A stretch of DNA of 64,000 bases from JAGTVG01 sp963699805. GTDB lineage: Bacteria > Bacteroidota > Bacteroidia > Cytophagales > Cyclobacteriaceae. The translations under genes and the position numbers were made by a program. Of the stretch, positions 8,571 through 17,276 are shown in pieces. Under the pieces are notes generated by a model. The model saw nothing but the letters and a program-made list of their open reading frames with translations, had not been told where the DNA came from and did no database searches. Numbering within the stretch: the first letter of the stretch is position 1; the number at the start of each line of letters is the position of its first letter. Where the stretch lies: contig CAVOVH010000005.1 in NCBI GenBank assembly GCA_963699805.1, positions 868,001 through 932,000 of the forward strand, given 5' to 3'.

Positions 8571-9911
8571 ATGTCAAAACCATTAAAATTTGAAACCTTG
8601 CAACTGCACGCAGGCCAGGAGATAGACCAGGCCACCCTTTCGAGGGCAGTGCCCATTTATCAGACTACTTCCTATGTGTTTAAAAGTTCTGAACACGGTG
8701 CCAATTTATTTGCTTTAAGGGAATTCGGAAACGTATATACCAGGATCATGAATCCGACGACCGATGTTTTCGAAAAAAGAATGGCCGCTCTGGAAGGAGG
8801 CACCGCAGCCCTTGCCGTCGCATCCGGTCATGCTGCCCAGTTGATCACAATTACCAGTCTTTGCGAAAGTGGTGACAACTTTGTCTCTTCCAGAAACCTC
8901 TATGGAGGATCTCTGAATCAATTCAAAGTGACCTTTAAAAGGATGGGGATCCATGTGAAGTGGGCCGTAAAAGACGAGGTAGAAGCTTTTGAAAAATTAA
9001 TTGACGAAAAGACCAAGGCCATTTATATAGAGACCATTGGAAATCCAAGGATCGGCGTACCTGATTTTGATAAATTTGGAGAACTGGCCAGGAAATACGA
9101 CCTCCCACTGGTGGTGGATAATACCTTTGGAGCGGCTGGATATTTATTCAGGCCGTTCGAACATGGCGCCAATTTGATCGTTGAATCGGCCACCAAATGG
9201 ATCGGTGGACATGGCAACAGCATCGGAGGTGTGATCGTGGATGGCGGTAATTTTAACTGGGGAAATGGAAAATTCCCGCAACTGTCAGAACCTTCCGAAA
9301 GTTACCATGGATTGAATTTATGGGAAACTTTTGGAGAAAATAATCCGCTGGGACTTCCCAATATCGCTTTTGCTATTAAAGCAAGGGTGGAAGGACTCAG
9401 AGACCTTGGGCCTGCATTAAGTCCGGCTAATTCTTTTTATTTTCTGACCGGGTTAGAAACCTTATCCCTGCGGATGGATAGAATTTGTCAGAATACCCTG
9501 GAATTGGCCAGGTGGCTTGAACAGCATGAACGGGTGGAAAGTGTAAATTATCCGGGTTTGACTTCCAGCCCATTCCATGAAATGGCTAAAAAATACTTGA
9601 AAAGAGGATTTGGCGGGGTCTTCACTTTCAAATTGAAAGGTGAAAAATCCAGAGCTACCAAGCTGGTCGATTCCCTGAAACTGGTGAGTCACCTGGCAAA
9701 CGTGGGGGATGCCAAGACATTAATTATCCAGCCGTCTGCCACCACACATTCGCAATCTACGGAAGAAGAACAACTGAATGCCGGGGTAGAACCCTCTCAA
9801 TTGAGAGTATCTGTAGGAATTGAACATATTGATGATATCAAGGCTGACTTCGAACAGGCTTTCCGGAAGATCGAAGAGGAGGCACTGGCAGCTGAAACAA
9901 ATTCAGAATAA
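8571..9911 (+). CDS. metY: O-acetylhomoserine sulfhydrylase (aminocarboxypropyltransferase)
   Basis: This PLP enzyme uses O-acetylhomoserine and sulfide to form homocysteine in the cytosol. The 446 residues match the long MetY form. The N-terminal FETLQLHAGQE and the YQTTSYVFKS stretch are typical, and the PLP lysine is Lys209 in ESATKWIGGHG. The C-terminal TTHSQSTEEEQ and LRVSVGIEH motifs are also characteristic. It is preceded by a SAM riboswitch and a Cys-rich leader frame and is followed four bases later by metX, so the pair forms a direct-sulfurylation methionine operon. Confidence 0.95.
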   Translation: MSKPLKFETLQLHAGQEIDQATLSRAVPIYQTTSYVFKSSEHGANLFALREFGNVYTRIMNPTTDVFEKRMAALEGGTAALAVASGHAAQLITITSLCESGDNFVSSRNLYGGSLNQFKVTFKRMGIHVKWAVKDEVEAFEKLIDEKTKAIYIETIGNPRIGVPDFDKFGELARKYDLPLVVDNTFGAAGYLFRPFEHGANLIVESATKWIGGHGNSIGGVIVDGGNFNWGNGKFPQLSEPSESYHGLNLWETFGENNPLGLPNIAFAIKARVEGLRDLGPALSPANSFYFLTGLETLSLRMDRICQNTLELARWLEQHERVESVNYPGLTSSPFHEMAKKYLKRGFGGVFTFKLKGEKSRATKLVDSLKLVSHLANVGDAKTLIIQPSATTHSQSTEEEQLNAGVEPSQLRVSVGIEHIDDIKADFEQAFRKIEEEALAAETNSE

Positions 9912-9915
9912 TACT

Positions 9916-10962
9916 ATGCTAAAACATCAGACATATAGGTATGATAAAGAATTCCCCCTAGAACTGGGGGGAGTTCTTCCTGAACTGGAACTGTATTACA
10001 CGACTTTTGGTAAAATAAATAAGGATAAGTCAAATATTGTCTGGGTATGTCACGCCTTTACCGGGAATTCGAATTTCCAGGACTGGTGGCCTGGTTTATT
10101 CGGAGAGGGTCTTTTATTTGACCCTGAAGAATACTTTATCATTTGCGCCAACATGCCCGGAAGCTGTTATGGATCGACCGGACCATTGAGCATCAACCCA
10201 AAATCTGGTATTCCATACTATCATACCTTCCCGGAATTAACTAACCGGGATATTATAAAATCCTTTGACCTGCTGAGAGAACAGCTGGACATTCACCGGA
10301 TCCATACGGTGATCGGATGTTCCCTCGGCGGCCAGCAGGCACTTGAATGGTCTGTCTCGGAACCGGATTTGTTCGACCATCTGGTATGTATTGGGGCCAA
10401 TGCATTTCATTCACCCTGGGGAATTGCCTTTAACGAAACTCAGCGGATGGCCATCCGCCAGGATCTGACCTGGGAATTGAGTACCGATACGGCTGGGATC
10501 AGTGGGATGAAAATCGCCCGTGCCATGGCATTGATCTCCTACCGGAATTATATTACCTACCTCGCCACGCAGAGTGAGGATGATGTGGATAAAACGGGAA
10601 ATTATAAGGCATACTCATACCAGGCTTACCAGGGTGAAAAACTGGCCAGGCGGTTCAACGCGTTTAGTTACTGGTATCTATCCAAAGCTATGGACACCCA
10701 CCATGTGGGCAGGAACCGGGGGAGTGTTGAAAATGCTTTGAAACAGGTGAAGGCTAAAAGTTTATTCATCGGCCTGGACTCAGATATTCTTTTCCCCATC
10801 CCTGAACAGAAGTTCTTGTATGACCAGGTGGAAAATGCAGATTTCAAAACCATCGACTCTCTGTATGGCCATGATGGTTTTCTTCTGGAGGCTGAGAAGC
10901 TGACCAGGGTGATCCGGGAGTTTTATACTCAGGAAACGGTCAAAAAAGGGATGGTTGCTTAG
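9916..10962 (+). CDS. metX: homoserine O-acetyltransferase
   Basis: MetX acetylates homoserine with acetyl-CoA, supplying the substrate of MetY. I start at the ATG at 9916 (MLKHQTYRYDKEF), giving 348 residues. The frame is open further upstream, but that overlaps metY. The alpha/beta-hydrolase nucleophile is Ser136 in GCSLGGQQ. The acid and base are probably Asp in GLDSDILFP and His in LYGHDGFLLE. The gene is only four bases behind metY and under the same riboswitch-controlled leader. Homoserine trans-succinylases have a different fold, so the assignment is firm; the acetyl preference is from the family. Confidence 0.92.
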   Translation: MLKHQTYRYDKEFPLELGGVLPELELYYTTFGKINKDKSNIVWVCHAFTGNSNFQDWWPGLFGEGLLFDPEEYFIICANMPGSCYGSTGPLSINPKSGIPYYHTFPELTNRDIIKSFDLLREQLDIHRIHTVIGCSLGGQQALEWSVSEPDLFDHLVCIGANAFHSPWGIAFNETQRMAIRQDLTWELSTDTAGISGMKIARAMALISYRNYITYLATQSEDDVDKTGNYKAYSYQAYQGEKLARRFNAFSYWYLSKAMDTHHVGRNRGSVENALKQVKAKSLFIGLDSDILFPIPEQKFLYDQVENADFKTIDSLYGHDGFLLEAEKLTRVIREFYTQETVKKGMVA

Positions 10963-11023
10963 AAATCAATTTCAAACGGTTTACATTTTAAGACGAAAAG
11001 ATATTAATATTACAAAAAAGTAA

Positions 11024-11416
11024 ATGATCATGGGATTCAATAATAAGAGGGAAATTTTATTTATTTTTTTATTCATCCTGTCCTCATCTGTCTTTGCCCA
11101 GTTTCAATCGCCCAGTTTTAGCTGGACCAAGACTGCACATGAATTTGGAGACATAAAACAGAAATCTCCGGTATCTTATGAATTTGAATTTACAAATAAC
11201 GGTCAGGCACCCTTGATCATAGCCGATGTGGAGGGTTCTTGCGGATGCACCGTGACAGAATATTCTAAGGATCCGATTTTTCCTGGTAAAAAGGGGAAAA
11301 TAAAGGCTACGTTTGACGCTGCGGCCCTGGGTCAGTTCCATAAATCCATCAAGATCACCGCCAATGTCGAAGGAGGGCCGGAATACCTGTATCTGCAGGG
11401 CACGGTGGTTCCATGA
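11024..11416 (+). CDS. exported DUF1573 domain protein
   Basis: The 130 residues comprise a signal peptide (about 1-25, ending SVFAQ) and one Ig-like DUF1573 domain. The typical pattern is present: AHEFGDIKQKSPVSYEFEFTN, then the Cys pair in GSCGCTVTEY, and PGKKGKIKATFDA. DUF1573 proteins are very common in Bacteroidota and are periplasmic or surface-bound. Their role is unknown. Two in-frame ATGs (11024 and 11030) are possible starts. The gene stands alone between metX and the tRNA. Confidence 0.85.
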   Translation: MIMGFNNKREILFIFLFILSSSVFAQFQSPSFSWTKTAHEFGDIKQKSPVSYEFEFTNNGQAPLIIADVEGSCGCTVTEYSKDPIFPGKKGKIKATFDAAALGQFHKSIKITANVEGGPEYLYLQGTVVP

Positions 11417-11590
11417 TATTGCTCCATAAAAAAAATTACTTTCAATAATAATTCAATGGAGAGAAGACATGTCATCTCTTTTTATATACAATATGTTCAA
11501 TCCGCACCGCATTCGAATCAAGCTGGAAGGGATGCGGAAATGGAAGAGGTAAATATTATTTTGTCTTAGGGGATTAATCCTTCAAATTCT

Positions 11591-11598
11591 TATATTTG
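11591..11598 (+). promoter_or_regulatory. -7 promoter box of the tRNA-Val gene
   Basis: TATATTTG matches the Bacteroidota -7 consensus exactly and ends 11 bases before the tRNA 5' end, the distance expected for a short-leader tRNA transcript. Confidence 0.55.
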
Positions 11599-11609
11599 TG
11601 ATACAAACC

Positions 11610-11684
11610 GGGTTGTTAGCTCAGTTGGTTTAGAGCGCTTGCTTGACAGGCAAGAGGTCGCCGGTTCGAATCCAGTACAACCCA
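11610..11684 (+). tRNA. tRNA-Val (anticodon GAC)
   Basis: A complete cloverleaf can be drawn: acceptor stem GGGTTGT/ACAACCC, D-stem GCTC/GAGC, anticodon stem CTTGC/GCAAG with loop TTGACAG (anticodon GAC), a five-base variable loop, and the T-loop TTCGAAT. The discriminator base is A and no CCA is encoded. The T-stem (GCCGG/CCAGT) has a C-A mismatch in its middle pair. The partial copy at 25.15 kb has GCTG at the same place, which would pair. The 3' end is the left boundary of the proposed island. Confidence 0.93.
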
Positions 11685-11690
11685 CATTGA

Positions 11691-12227
11691 TTATCAGATA
11701 GTTAGATGAAATAAGCATCAATCTCCACTTTTATTTGCATACAATTTGCATACATGCCTTATAAACGCCTAATACCTTTTTGTTTGATTACACCTATTAA
11801 AAAATTGGATTAAAAATATCGAGAAAATTTCCTGATCGGTAAGCGAACAGGTGCTTCATAATCTTATGTTTTATTGTTTTTTGAGTATTTTTTTATTAAA
11901 AAACAACTAAATATATCACAAATCACAAGCGCAATGCTGCTTTGATAATACAATAAAACCAGGAATTTCTATGTTTCCATACAATCACCACTGCTTTTAT
12001 ACCCAAAAACTACCTTATTAACAGAAATAGGAGTCAAAAAATACAATTCTCAATAAAAATTCCTTCAAAAAATACAATTAGAAACAGCTCCCCCGGATGC
12101 CATCTCTTCAACTTCTGTTCAGCTTTTTTCAAGGTAGTGAAAAGTATGACTCCCCTAAGAAGAGGGGAGGGGCCTGGGTCGGAATAAAACCCCACTTAAT
12201 CCCTACAGAAATGCAACCTCAGATTCG
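11691..12227. other. AT-rich intergenic stretch, no gene found
   Basis: About 540 bases with stops in all frames and no convincing coding region. The sequence is strongly AT-rich up to about 12085, then becomes more GC-rich towards the intron-like remnant. I see no promoter or terminator I would defend. Confidence 0.5.
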
Positions 12228-12314
12228 ATGAATCGCCAAGTACGAGACTCGTACGCTGGGTGGTGTGAGAGGCGCACCTCATCGCTAAACAGCGGTGAGG
12301 CCGTCTACTCGATT
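12228..12314 (+). mobile_element. 3' remnant of a group II intron (domain V/VI-like)
   Basis: The segment contains a GTACG..CGTAC hairpin (12240-12254), a GGTGTG-agagg-CGCACC hairpin (12262-12278), and a ten-base-pair stem with an AAAC loop (12277-12300). It ends in CCGTCTACTCGATT. This order and the CTACTCGAT end are what I know from the last domains of bacterial group II introns. No reverse-transcriptase frame lies upstream, so only the 3' tail survives. The assignment is by pattern memory and needs a covariance search. Confidence 0.5.
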
Positions 12315-12357
12315 ATGAGCTACCTTGATAATTTCTATGTCTAACTAATAGCTATCA

Positions 12358-13372
12358 TTATTTTAACAGGTCAATGGAATACTCCAATTGTTTATCTATT
12401 CCTGCCTTTATATCTGACTTCGTTTGCTCAACACGAATATCTGGTGCACAACCAATCCATTCCAGGGGTAATCCATCATAGCGACGCCAATCTGTAGTGC
12501 CGACATAGATTCTTTTCCCACTTGGCAATTCATATTCGGCCGGAGCTGAAGATGTCGATCCGGATGATCCTCCACCTGTTGTATCCCCGACCAATGTTAC
12601 TGTTGATATCTGTTTCATTACTTCCGGGAAAATATCACCTGCACTGTAACATACTCCGTTAATCAATACAACTACAGGATTGATATACTGGAAATCACCC
12701 TGAGGTTCAAATGGCTCTAAAGGAATTAACTCGCCCAGTACATAATATTCAGGTTTTTCTAAAGGGGAGGTTATAAATCTGCTGACAACTGCCACTAAAT
12801 TCTGATACGATCCTCCGTTATTATGTCTTATGTCTAATATAAGTGCCTTAGTGTTTATAACATATTCGAGGGCCTCTGAAAAATAGTTAAGCAGGTAATC
12901 ATCGTCAAAAGTTGCCATATAAATATATCCGATATTTCCAGGAATTATTTCATATTCAATTCTACCCTCACCGGTAATTCTTAGTTCTTTATCAAAATAG
13001 TTTCTAACAACAATAGGATTATATGCATATTTATCTTTTCCCCATCTTGGTGCATTATAGGTATTTATTGACCTACCTCCATCTGTTTTTACATAAATAT
13101 GCATATCTTTTAATTCACCCAGCATTTCAATAAGTACGGTATAAATTTCATCTCCTTTGGCTTGTTCTGCCCTGAGGTCTATATACTGTATATATACTAT
13201 CCCAGTTTATATGTTTATATTCAAGATAGGGATAAACGTCATTTACTCTATTCCAGGTTGCCTCAAAATCCTCTACATTAAGATTTGATTCTGCCGGATT
13301 AACAATCATATCTTCACAGCTTTTAAATATAATAGCTGAGCATATTATTATTAATAATTTTATTTTACTCAT
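12358..13372 (-). pseudogene. S41-family (C-terminal processing type) peptidase lipoprotein, frameshifted
   Basis: The N-terminal part (13148-13372) has a lipoprotein signal (IIFKSCEDM) and the start of an S41 accessory domain. The frame breaks at a GGG run (CCC at 13170-13172 on the plus strand). Removing one G joins YRPQ to AEQAKGDEIYTVLIEML and on to the C-terminal part. That part carries the S41 core: LILDIRHNNGG, VVLINGVCYSAGD with the probable catalytic Ser, and GDTTGGGSSG. S41 peptidases cleave periplasmic or secreted proteins. The ORF starts two bases after the outer-membrane protein gene. A consensus indel is as likely as a true pseudogene. Confidence 0.8.
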
Positions 13373-13374
13373 TA

Positions 13375-14157
13375 TTAAAATTTATAGTTAAAAGAAATGA
13401 TTAAATTATCGCTGGCAGCAATATATGGATCCCACTTATCAATCCGTGAAAGATCAAATTTATAACCAAGGGAAATGAAAATTCTATTAAACAAATAATA
13501 GCGCATGGAAAGGTCAAAATCAAATTTTGTTACAGTAATAACTGTGAGCAATCCTGGTGGGGTATCATTGTCATATATTGCCGGGTCAACATCTTTGCCA
13601 GAAAGTGAGAGCAAATTTGATCGTAAAAAACCCTCAATACTTAATTTTCTATTTACTTGATAAATAAACTCTGTATTAATCCCTAAAGAAAAAATAAGGC
13701 CATATGTTTTCGGAGTAATAAAAGTTCCTGGAGTAACAAAATTGTAATTTATATCATAATAAAATACCTGTACCGAAGGCCCCAAATAGGCATAAACATC
13801 TTTAGAAAACAACGAAAAATGACTAACAGGATAAATGAAATCCTGATTAAATGCAATCTGTTTTGCTTCAGCAGACATGTTATTATTTGTAATATTGGTT
13901 GAGTTCCGATACTCAAATTCCAAACGGTAGCCATTTTTGTTATGAAATCGCACCCATTCAATATTAAGATATGGTAGAGTTCCTGAATATTTCTCTTCTG
14001 AAATATATTCATCCTTCACGGAATATAGACCTTGTCCGTATCCTACTGAAATGCCTGATGGAAACATAGTTTTCTGATCAACTGCATCCTGGGCGAGTGT
14101 TTTTAAAGCCATTAAAAGTGATACAGCAGAAATGATAATTTTGGTTTTGTTTATCAT
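13375..14157 (-). CDS. outer-membrane beta-barrel protein, unknown role
   Basis: This 260-residue protein has a signal peptide (ending TLAQD). After it come alternating aromatic strands such as YLNIEWVRF, YRLEFEYRN, VYAYLGPSVQVFYY and FDFDLSMRYYLF, ending in ISFNYKF. A terminal Phe after a beta strand is the usual signal for BAM-dependent insertion. The size suggests an eight- to twelve-stranded barrel. It is directly followed by the S41 lipoprotein gene, probably on one transcript, so the two may act together at the outer membrane. Codon use is AT-rich like the rest of the island. No specific family is recognised. Confidence 0.65.
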   Translation of the reverse strand: MINKTKIIISAVSLLMALKTLAQDAVDQKTMFPSGISVGYGQGLYSVKDEYISEEKYSGTLPYLNIEWVRFHNKNGYRLEFEYRNSTNITNNNMSAEAKQIAFNQDFIYPVSHFSLFSKDVYAYLGPSVQVFYYDINYNFVTPGTFITPKTYGLIFSLGINTEFIYQVNRKLSIEGFLRSNLLSLSGKDVDPAIYDNDTPPGLLTVITVTKFDFDLSMRYYLFNRIFISLGYKFDLSRIDKWDPYIAASDNLIISFNYKF

Positions 14158-14192
14158 AGGATCATATTTACAATAGACTTTTTAGTAAGGTT

Positions 14193-14435
14193 GCACATAA
14201 CGGTCGATGGTATGTGCATGTTGCCGCAGGATCGCGGTGGTGCGTGTTTTTGCACTCGTTATGCGAAGCAGGGTTATGCTGTTATTTCTTTTTTCTCGCG
14301 TTGGCAAAAACCGTGACACCATGAGGGAGTCCCCGGAGGTGGCGGGCCGGCCGGCCGGCGACCACAAACTTATCCCTTTTGCAAATTTGTCATTACCGGC
14401 CGAAGGCAATTGCATATACCGACCTGTTATGTGGC
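14193..14435. repeat. GC-rich element with ~30-bp imperfect inverted ends
   Basis: The left end (CACATAACGGTCG, then TATGTGCATGTTGCC) is mirrored at the right end, whose reverse complement is CACATAACAGGTCGG then TATATGCAATTGCC. The interior contains a run of CCGG/GGCC (14345-14362) and is far more GC-rich than its surroundings. Both strands have open frames through it, but they look like by-products of base composition. The right end lies five bases from the stop of the SnoaL-like gene, which recalls a recombination site attached to a gene cassette. Confidence 0.7.
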
Positions 14436-14439
14436 GTAT

Positions 14440-14862
14440 TTATTCTTTCATTTGAAGTTCCATACCAAGTTGCCGCATCATACCCAATTCATCTTCAACG
14501 ATCCAAAAATTCGAAATCTTACCATTGAAAAACTGAAATATTTGAATTCCCTTATATTTAAATTTTGACCCGGTTGGCTTCATTTCCATAAACGAATTTG
14601 AAAATGTGCCAGAATAGGATAGTCTTGCAACAACCTTATCTCCAGCAGCAAATATATCATCAATGTGATGTTTATAATCAGGAAATGAGGTATAAAACAT
14701 TTTAATAAACGGTTCCATGTCACTGAAGGAGACCGGATCTCCCGATTCATAGAAAATTTTTACGTCTGGGGCGAAATAAGATTTGAGCGTGTCAGTTTGT
14801 CCCTCATCAAGGTATTTGTAAAACTTCTTGACAATTTCAATGTTTTCTTTTTCTGTTGTCAT
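14440..14862 (-). CDS. SnoaL/NTF2-like small protein
   Basis: I start at the ATG at 14860-14862 (MTTEKENIEIVKKFYKYLDE), giving 140 residues; the frame is open 22 codons further upstream. The pattern VKKFYKYLDEGQTDTLKSYF, YFAPDVKIFYESG, PFIKMFYTSFPDYKHHIDD and a C-terminal ISNFWIVEDELGMMRQLG fits the SnoaL-like fold (cone-shaped alpha+beta barrel). Members are polyketide cyclases, isomerases or binding proteins; the substrate is unknown. It is a single gene on the minus strand. Its 3' end abuts the GC-rich palindromic element, as in cassette arrays. Confidence 0.75.
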   Translation of the reverse strand: MTTEKENIEIVKKFYKYLDEGQTDTLKSYFAPDVKIFYESGDPVSFSDMEPFIKMFYTSFPDYKHHIDDIFAAGDKVVARLSYSGTFSNSFMEMKPTGSKFKYKGIQIFQFFNGKISNFWIVEDELGMMRQLGMELQMKE

Positions 14863-14956
14863 TGCTTTAGAGTTTTTGTGGTTCGTTTTAAAAGAACATT
14901 TGGTATGGCATATAGGTTCCTTAGACACGTGTTATAATTTTCAGTTTTAACCATTA

Positions 14957-14986
14957 AAAAACCCCGGCAATGATTACCAGGGTTTT
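14957..14986 (-). terminator. intrinsic terminator (minus strand)
   Basis: A ten-base-pair stem with one mismatch (AAAACCCCGG with CCAGGGTTTT) is followed on the minus strand by a T-run. A very similar hairpin occurs at 17277-17306. It would end transcription from the truncated frame at 15103-15329. Confidence 0.6.
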
Positions 14987-15102
14987 ATAACCAGCTATGA
15001 AGTTTTATCGGGTATTCAATTATAATAATTCAATTTTTAATTAGTCGTATTTAAACGTTTGATGTCGGTTGTAAATAATTTTTTAACCCTCTGAACTTAT
15101 TT

Positions 15103-15329
15103 TTAATTGTAATACAATATTTTTTTTACAACATGTTTCTTTAGAAATTTTTTTAACATACTGTTAGGATAGTTTCTATTAAATCCCTTTATTCTATCAA
15201 TAATATCCTGTTTATCATATATGACAATATCTATTAAACTCGCTTGCATATAAAGATAAATTATTAGAATATCTATATATTCATTGCTTAGACCTGATTC
15301 TTTAATAGGAATGATTAAGTATTTAAAAG
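15103..15329 (-). pseudogene. 3' fragment of a gene interrupted by the IS3-family element
   Basis: An open frame of about 75 codons runs from the edge of the insertion sequence to TAA at 15103-15105 without a start of its own. It encodes a helical, Lys/Ile-rich peptide (KYLIIPIKESGLSN, YDKQDIIDRIKGF, LKKFLKKHVVKKIL) and is followed by a terminator. The AT-rich composition weakens the case, but the length, basic content and terminator suggest the tail of a real gene. I could not find a convincing matching 5' part on the other side of the element. Confidence 0.4.
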
Positions 15330-15341
15330 TGAAAGCTTCCC

Positions 15342-16211
15342 CTATTTAGAAGCATAAGATATTAAATTTTTCCAATTGTTGTTATTGTCCTGTTGAAATG
15401 TGGGAAACTCTTCCTTCAGGTTTGAAGTACCCAGTTCAGGGTCGAGTTTTCCATATTTCAACAGGAATTCATAAGGTGCATGATATCGCAAAGCGCTGTG
15501 TGGTCGCTCGTGATTGTACACCCATATCCAGGCATGAGCCAATGCACGAGCCTCTCCCAGAGTATCGAAGGCATAGTTGTCCAGAACTTCCTCGCAGAAG
15601 GATCGATTGAACCGTTCCACGTATCCGTTTTGTGAGGGCTTCCCTTTCTGGATAAACAATAGCTTTATCCCATTTCTCTCACACCACTCTTCCAGTGCCT
15701 GTGCGATAAATTCCGGACCATTATCCACGCGTAGCTGTTCGGGTTTTCCACGCCAACCGATCAGTGTTTCAAGCTCTTTAATCACACGCCGTGAGGTAAT
15801 GCTGGAATCAATGGTAATGTTCAATGCTTCACGATTGAAATCGTCAATCACATTAAAACAACGGAATTTCCTTCCATTGATCAGGCCATCATGCATGAAG
15901 TCCATACTCCAGTTCATATTGGGATACAATGGCTGCACCAAAGGCTCTTTAATCCGGCCAGGAAGACGTTTCTTGTGCTTACGACGAAGATTCAGCTTCA
16001 TCGCAGTATATACCCGATAAACCCGCTTATGATTCCAGGCATACCCCAGTTTACGAAGGCGGTAATACATCATCCAGAAACCCCATCGATTGTGCCGTTC
16101 AGCCATCCCACGAAGTTCCTGTTCAATGAATGGATCATCGTTGGGTTTTGGTCGGTAGTAAAATACTGATATGCAAATACTGAATAGCAGACAGGCCTGT
16201 CGGATACTCAT
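15342..16211 (-). CDS. IS3-family transposase OrfB (DDE domain)
   Basis: The frame from the ATG at 16211 gives 289 residues, but it is open further upstream to the slippery site near 16265 (KALRPAEKRELVGYAHEEF). It is probably made as a -1 frameshift fusion with OrfA. An HTH_21-type segment (MAERHNRWGFWMMYYRLRK) precedes the integrase core. The catalytic residues are Asp in WSMDFMHDG, Asp in LRVDNGPEF and Glu in NGYVERFNRSF. The C-terminal YNHERPHSAL motif is typical of IS3. It catalyses excision and integration of the element. Confidence 0.92.
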   Translation of the reverse strand: MSIRQACLLFSICISVFYYRPKPNDDPFIEQELRGMAERHNRWGFWMMYYRLRKLGYAWNHKRVYRVYTAMKLNLRRKHKKRLPGRIKEPLVQPLYPNMNWSMDFMHDGLINGRKFRCFNVIDDFNREALNITIDSSITSRRVIKELETLIGWRGKPEQLRVDNGPEFIAQALEEWCERNGIKLLFIQKGKPSQNGYVERFNRSFCEEVLDNYAFDTLGEARALAHAWIWVYNHERPHSALRYHAPYEFLLKYGKLDPELGTSNLKEEFPTFQQDNNNNWKNLISYASK

Positions 16212-16261
16212 CCTGAATTCCTCATGAGCATACCCGACCAGTTCTCTTTTTTCCGCAGGCC

Positions 16262-16528
16262 TTAAAGCTTTTTTTCGATCACATCCTTCAACAACGTATT
16301 TTGAAAGGCAAGCTCGGCATACATCTTCTTGTACTGAGCCAGCTCTGCTTCCAGTTCCTTCATTTTCTTGAGTTGGTTCACTTCTATGCCACTGTACTTA
16401 CTCTTCCATTTAAAAAAGGTCGCCTGACTGATACCGTGCTGACGGCATATATCCGCGACTTTCATCCCCGATTCCTGTTCCTTTAGGATCGAGATGATCT
16501 GTGATTCTGTGTGCTTACTTTTTTTCAT
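16262..16528 (-). CDS. IS3-family OrfA (helix-turn-helix)
   Basis: This 88-residue protein has the IS3 OrfA plan. A helix-turn-helix that binds the inverted repeats lies at about residues 8-45 (ESQIISILKEQESG, VADICRQHGISQATFFKWK). A leucine-zipper-like helix (LKKMKELEAELAQYKKMYAEL) follows. It ends VIEKKL at the A7G stretch, where ribosomes can shift -1 into orfB. Confidence 0.92.
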   Translation of the reverse strand: MKKSKHTESQIISILKEQESGMKVADICRQHGISQATFFKWKSKYSGIEVNQLKKMKELEAELAQYKKMYAELAFQNTLLKDVIEKKL

Positions 16529-16809
16529 TGCTTTCCTAAATTTAACATTTAAACTCTAATTTTAAATGCTTCTGTTTTTAGGGAAGCTTTCACCTTGAGT
16601 AGTGGTTTAGTATATCTGGGCTTAAAATCGCTTAAAATCGATCAAATAAAAAAACGTTATATTATCAATTCCCTGGGATGATAATTTAGGATCTGTAAGA
16701 AAAGATTTTACCGGCCGGGAAGATTTAATAAGTTTTTGAAAGAGTATCCGGAAATAATCAGGTAATTTAAATAAAAAACTTCTGCAAAAAACGGAGCTAT
16801 ATTTTTATT

Positions 16810-17187
16810 TCAATACCAATCCCAACCCCTGACCGAATAATCAATAAAAAAAGCAAGACCAATGGTTCCTATAACTAATAATACTGTACACACTCCGATT
16901 GCATTTTTATCTTTTAGATGAATTTCTTTTATTTGATCTTTATGAATAAGGATTTTGATTGACTCGCCTTTAATTTTCTTTATACCATATATGATATCAT
17001 CTTCTATTTCAATTCTATCAAAATAAACTTTTCGGTTGTCAACAAAAATTATTTTAACTCCTCCACTCGATTCAAATGCCTTCTCCTGGGTAACAGTCTG
17101 TTTATAATAAACCGTACAACCTTGAAATAAGATAGATAATATCAGAATTAAAGCAATTGGTTTGAAAAAAGATCGATAACGTATCAT
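16810..17187 (-). CDS. small lipoprotein of unknown function
   Basis: I start at the ATG at 17185-17187 (MIRYRSFFKP), which gives a good lipoprotein signal with lipobox ILFQGC. An upstream ATG at 17208 is the alternative. The 125-residue product has a short beta-rich segment (VKIIFVDNRKVYFDRIEIEDD) and IYGIKKIKGESIKI. It ends with one hydrophobic helix (GVCTVLLVIGTIGLAFFI). The pattern resembles small Bacteroidota envelope proteins with a YgdI/YgdR-like beta domain, but I cannot name a family. It is part of the AT-rich island. Confidence 0.55.
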   Translation of the reverse strand: MIRYRSFFKPIALILILSILFQGCTVYYKQTVTQEKAFESSGGVKIIFVDNRKVYFDRIEIEDDIIYGIKKIKGESIKILIHKDQIKEIHLKDKNAIGVCTVLLVIGTIGLAFFIDYSVRGWDWY

Positions 17188-17276
17188 ATCATAAAAAAAT
17201 AGATACATATAAGGAACATTTCATCCAATTTTCTGGTTCCTACTCAAGATTTTTAATTTTGCAAATTTTACTAATG

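Larger units (their letters stand above)
15330..16592 (-). mobile_element. IS3-family insertion sequence
   Basis: The element is 1263 bp and bounded by inverted repeats of about 26 bp. The left end TGAAAGCTTCCCC and the right end GGGAAGCTTTCA end in TG/CA, as IS3 elements do. It carries orfA and orfB in two frames with a slippery A_AAA_AAG at the end of orfA. The DDE residues are intact, so it may still be active. No target-site duplication is visible (AAG on one side, CCT on the other), so one flank has probably been rearranged. Confidence 0.9.

Noticed and set aside
14182..14455. Open frames on both strands through the GC-rich palindromic element
   Set aside because: They arise from high GC content and the lack of stop codons in it; the peptides have no signal, domain or typical composition.
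15326..16597. Target-site duplication of the IS3-family element
   Set aside because: The bases on the two sides (AAG and CCT) do not match, so no duplication is claimed.
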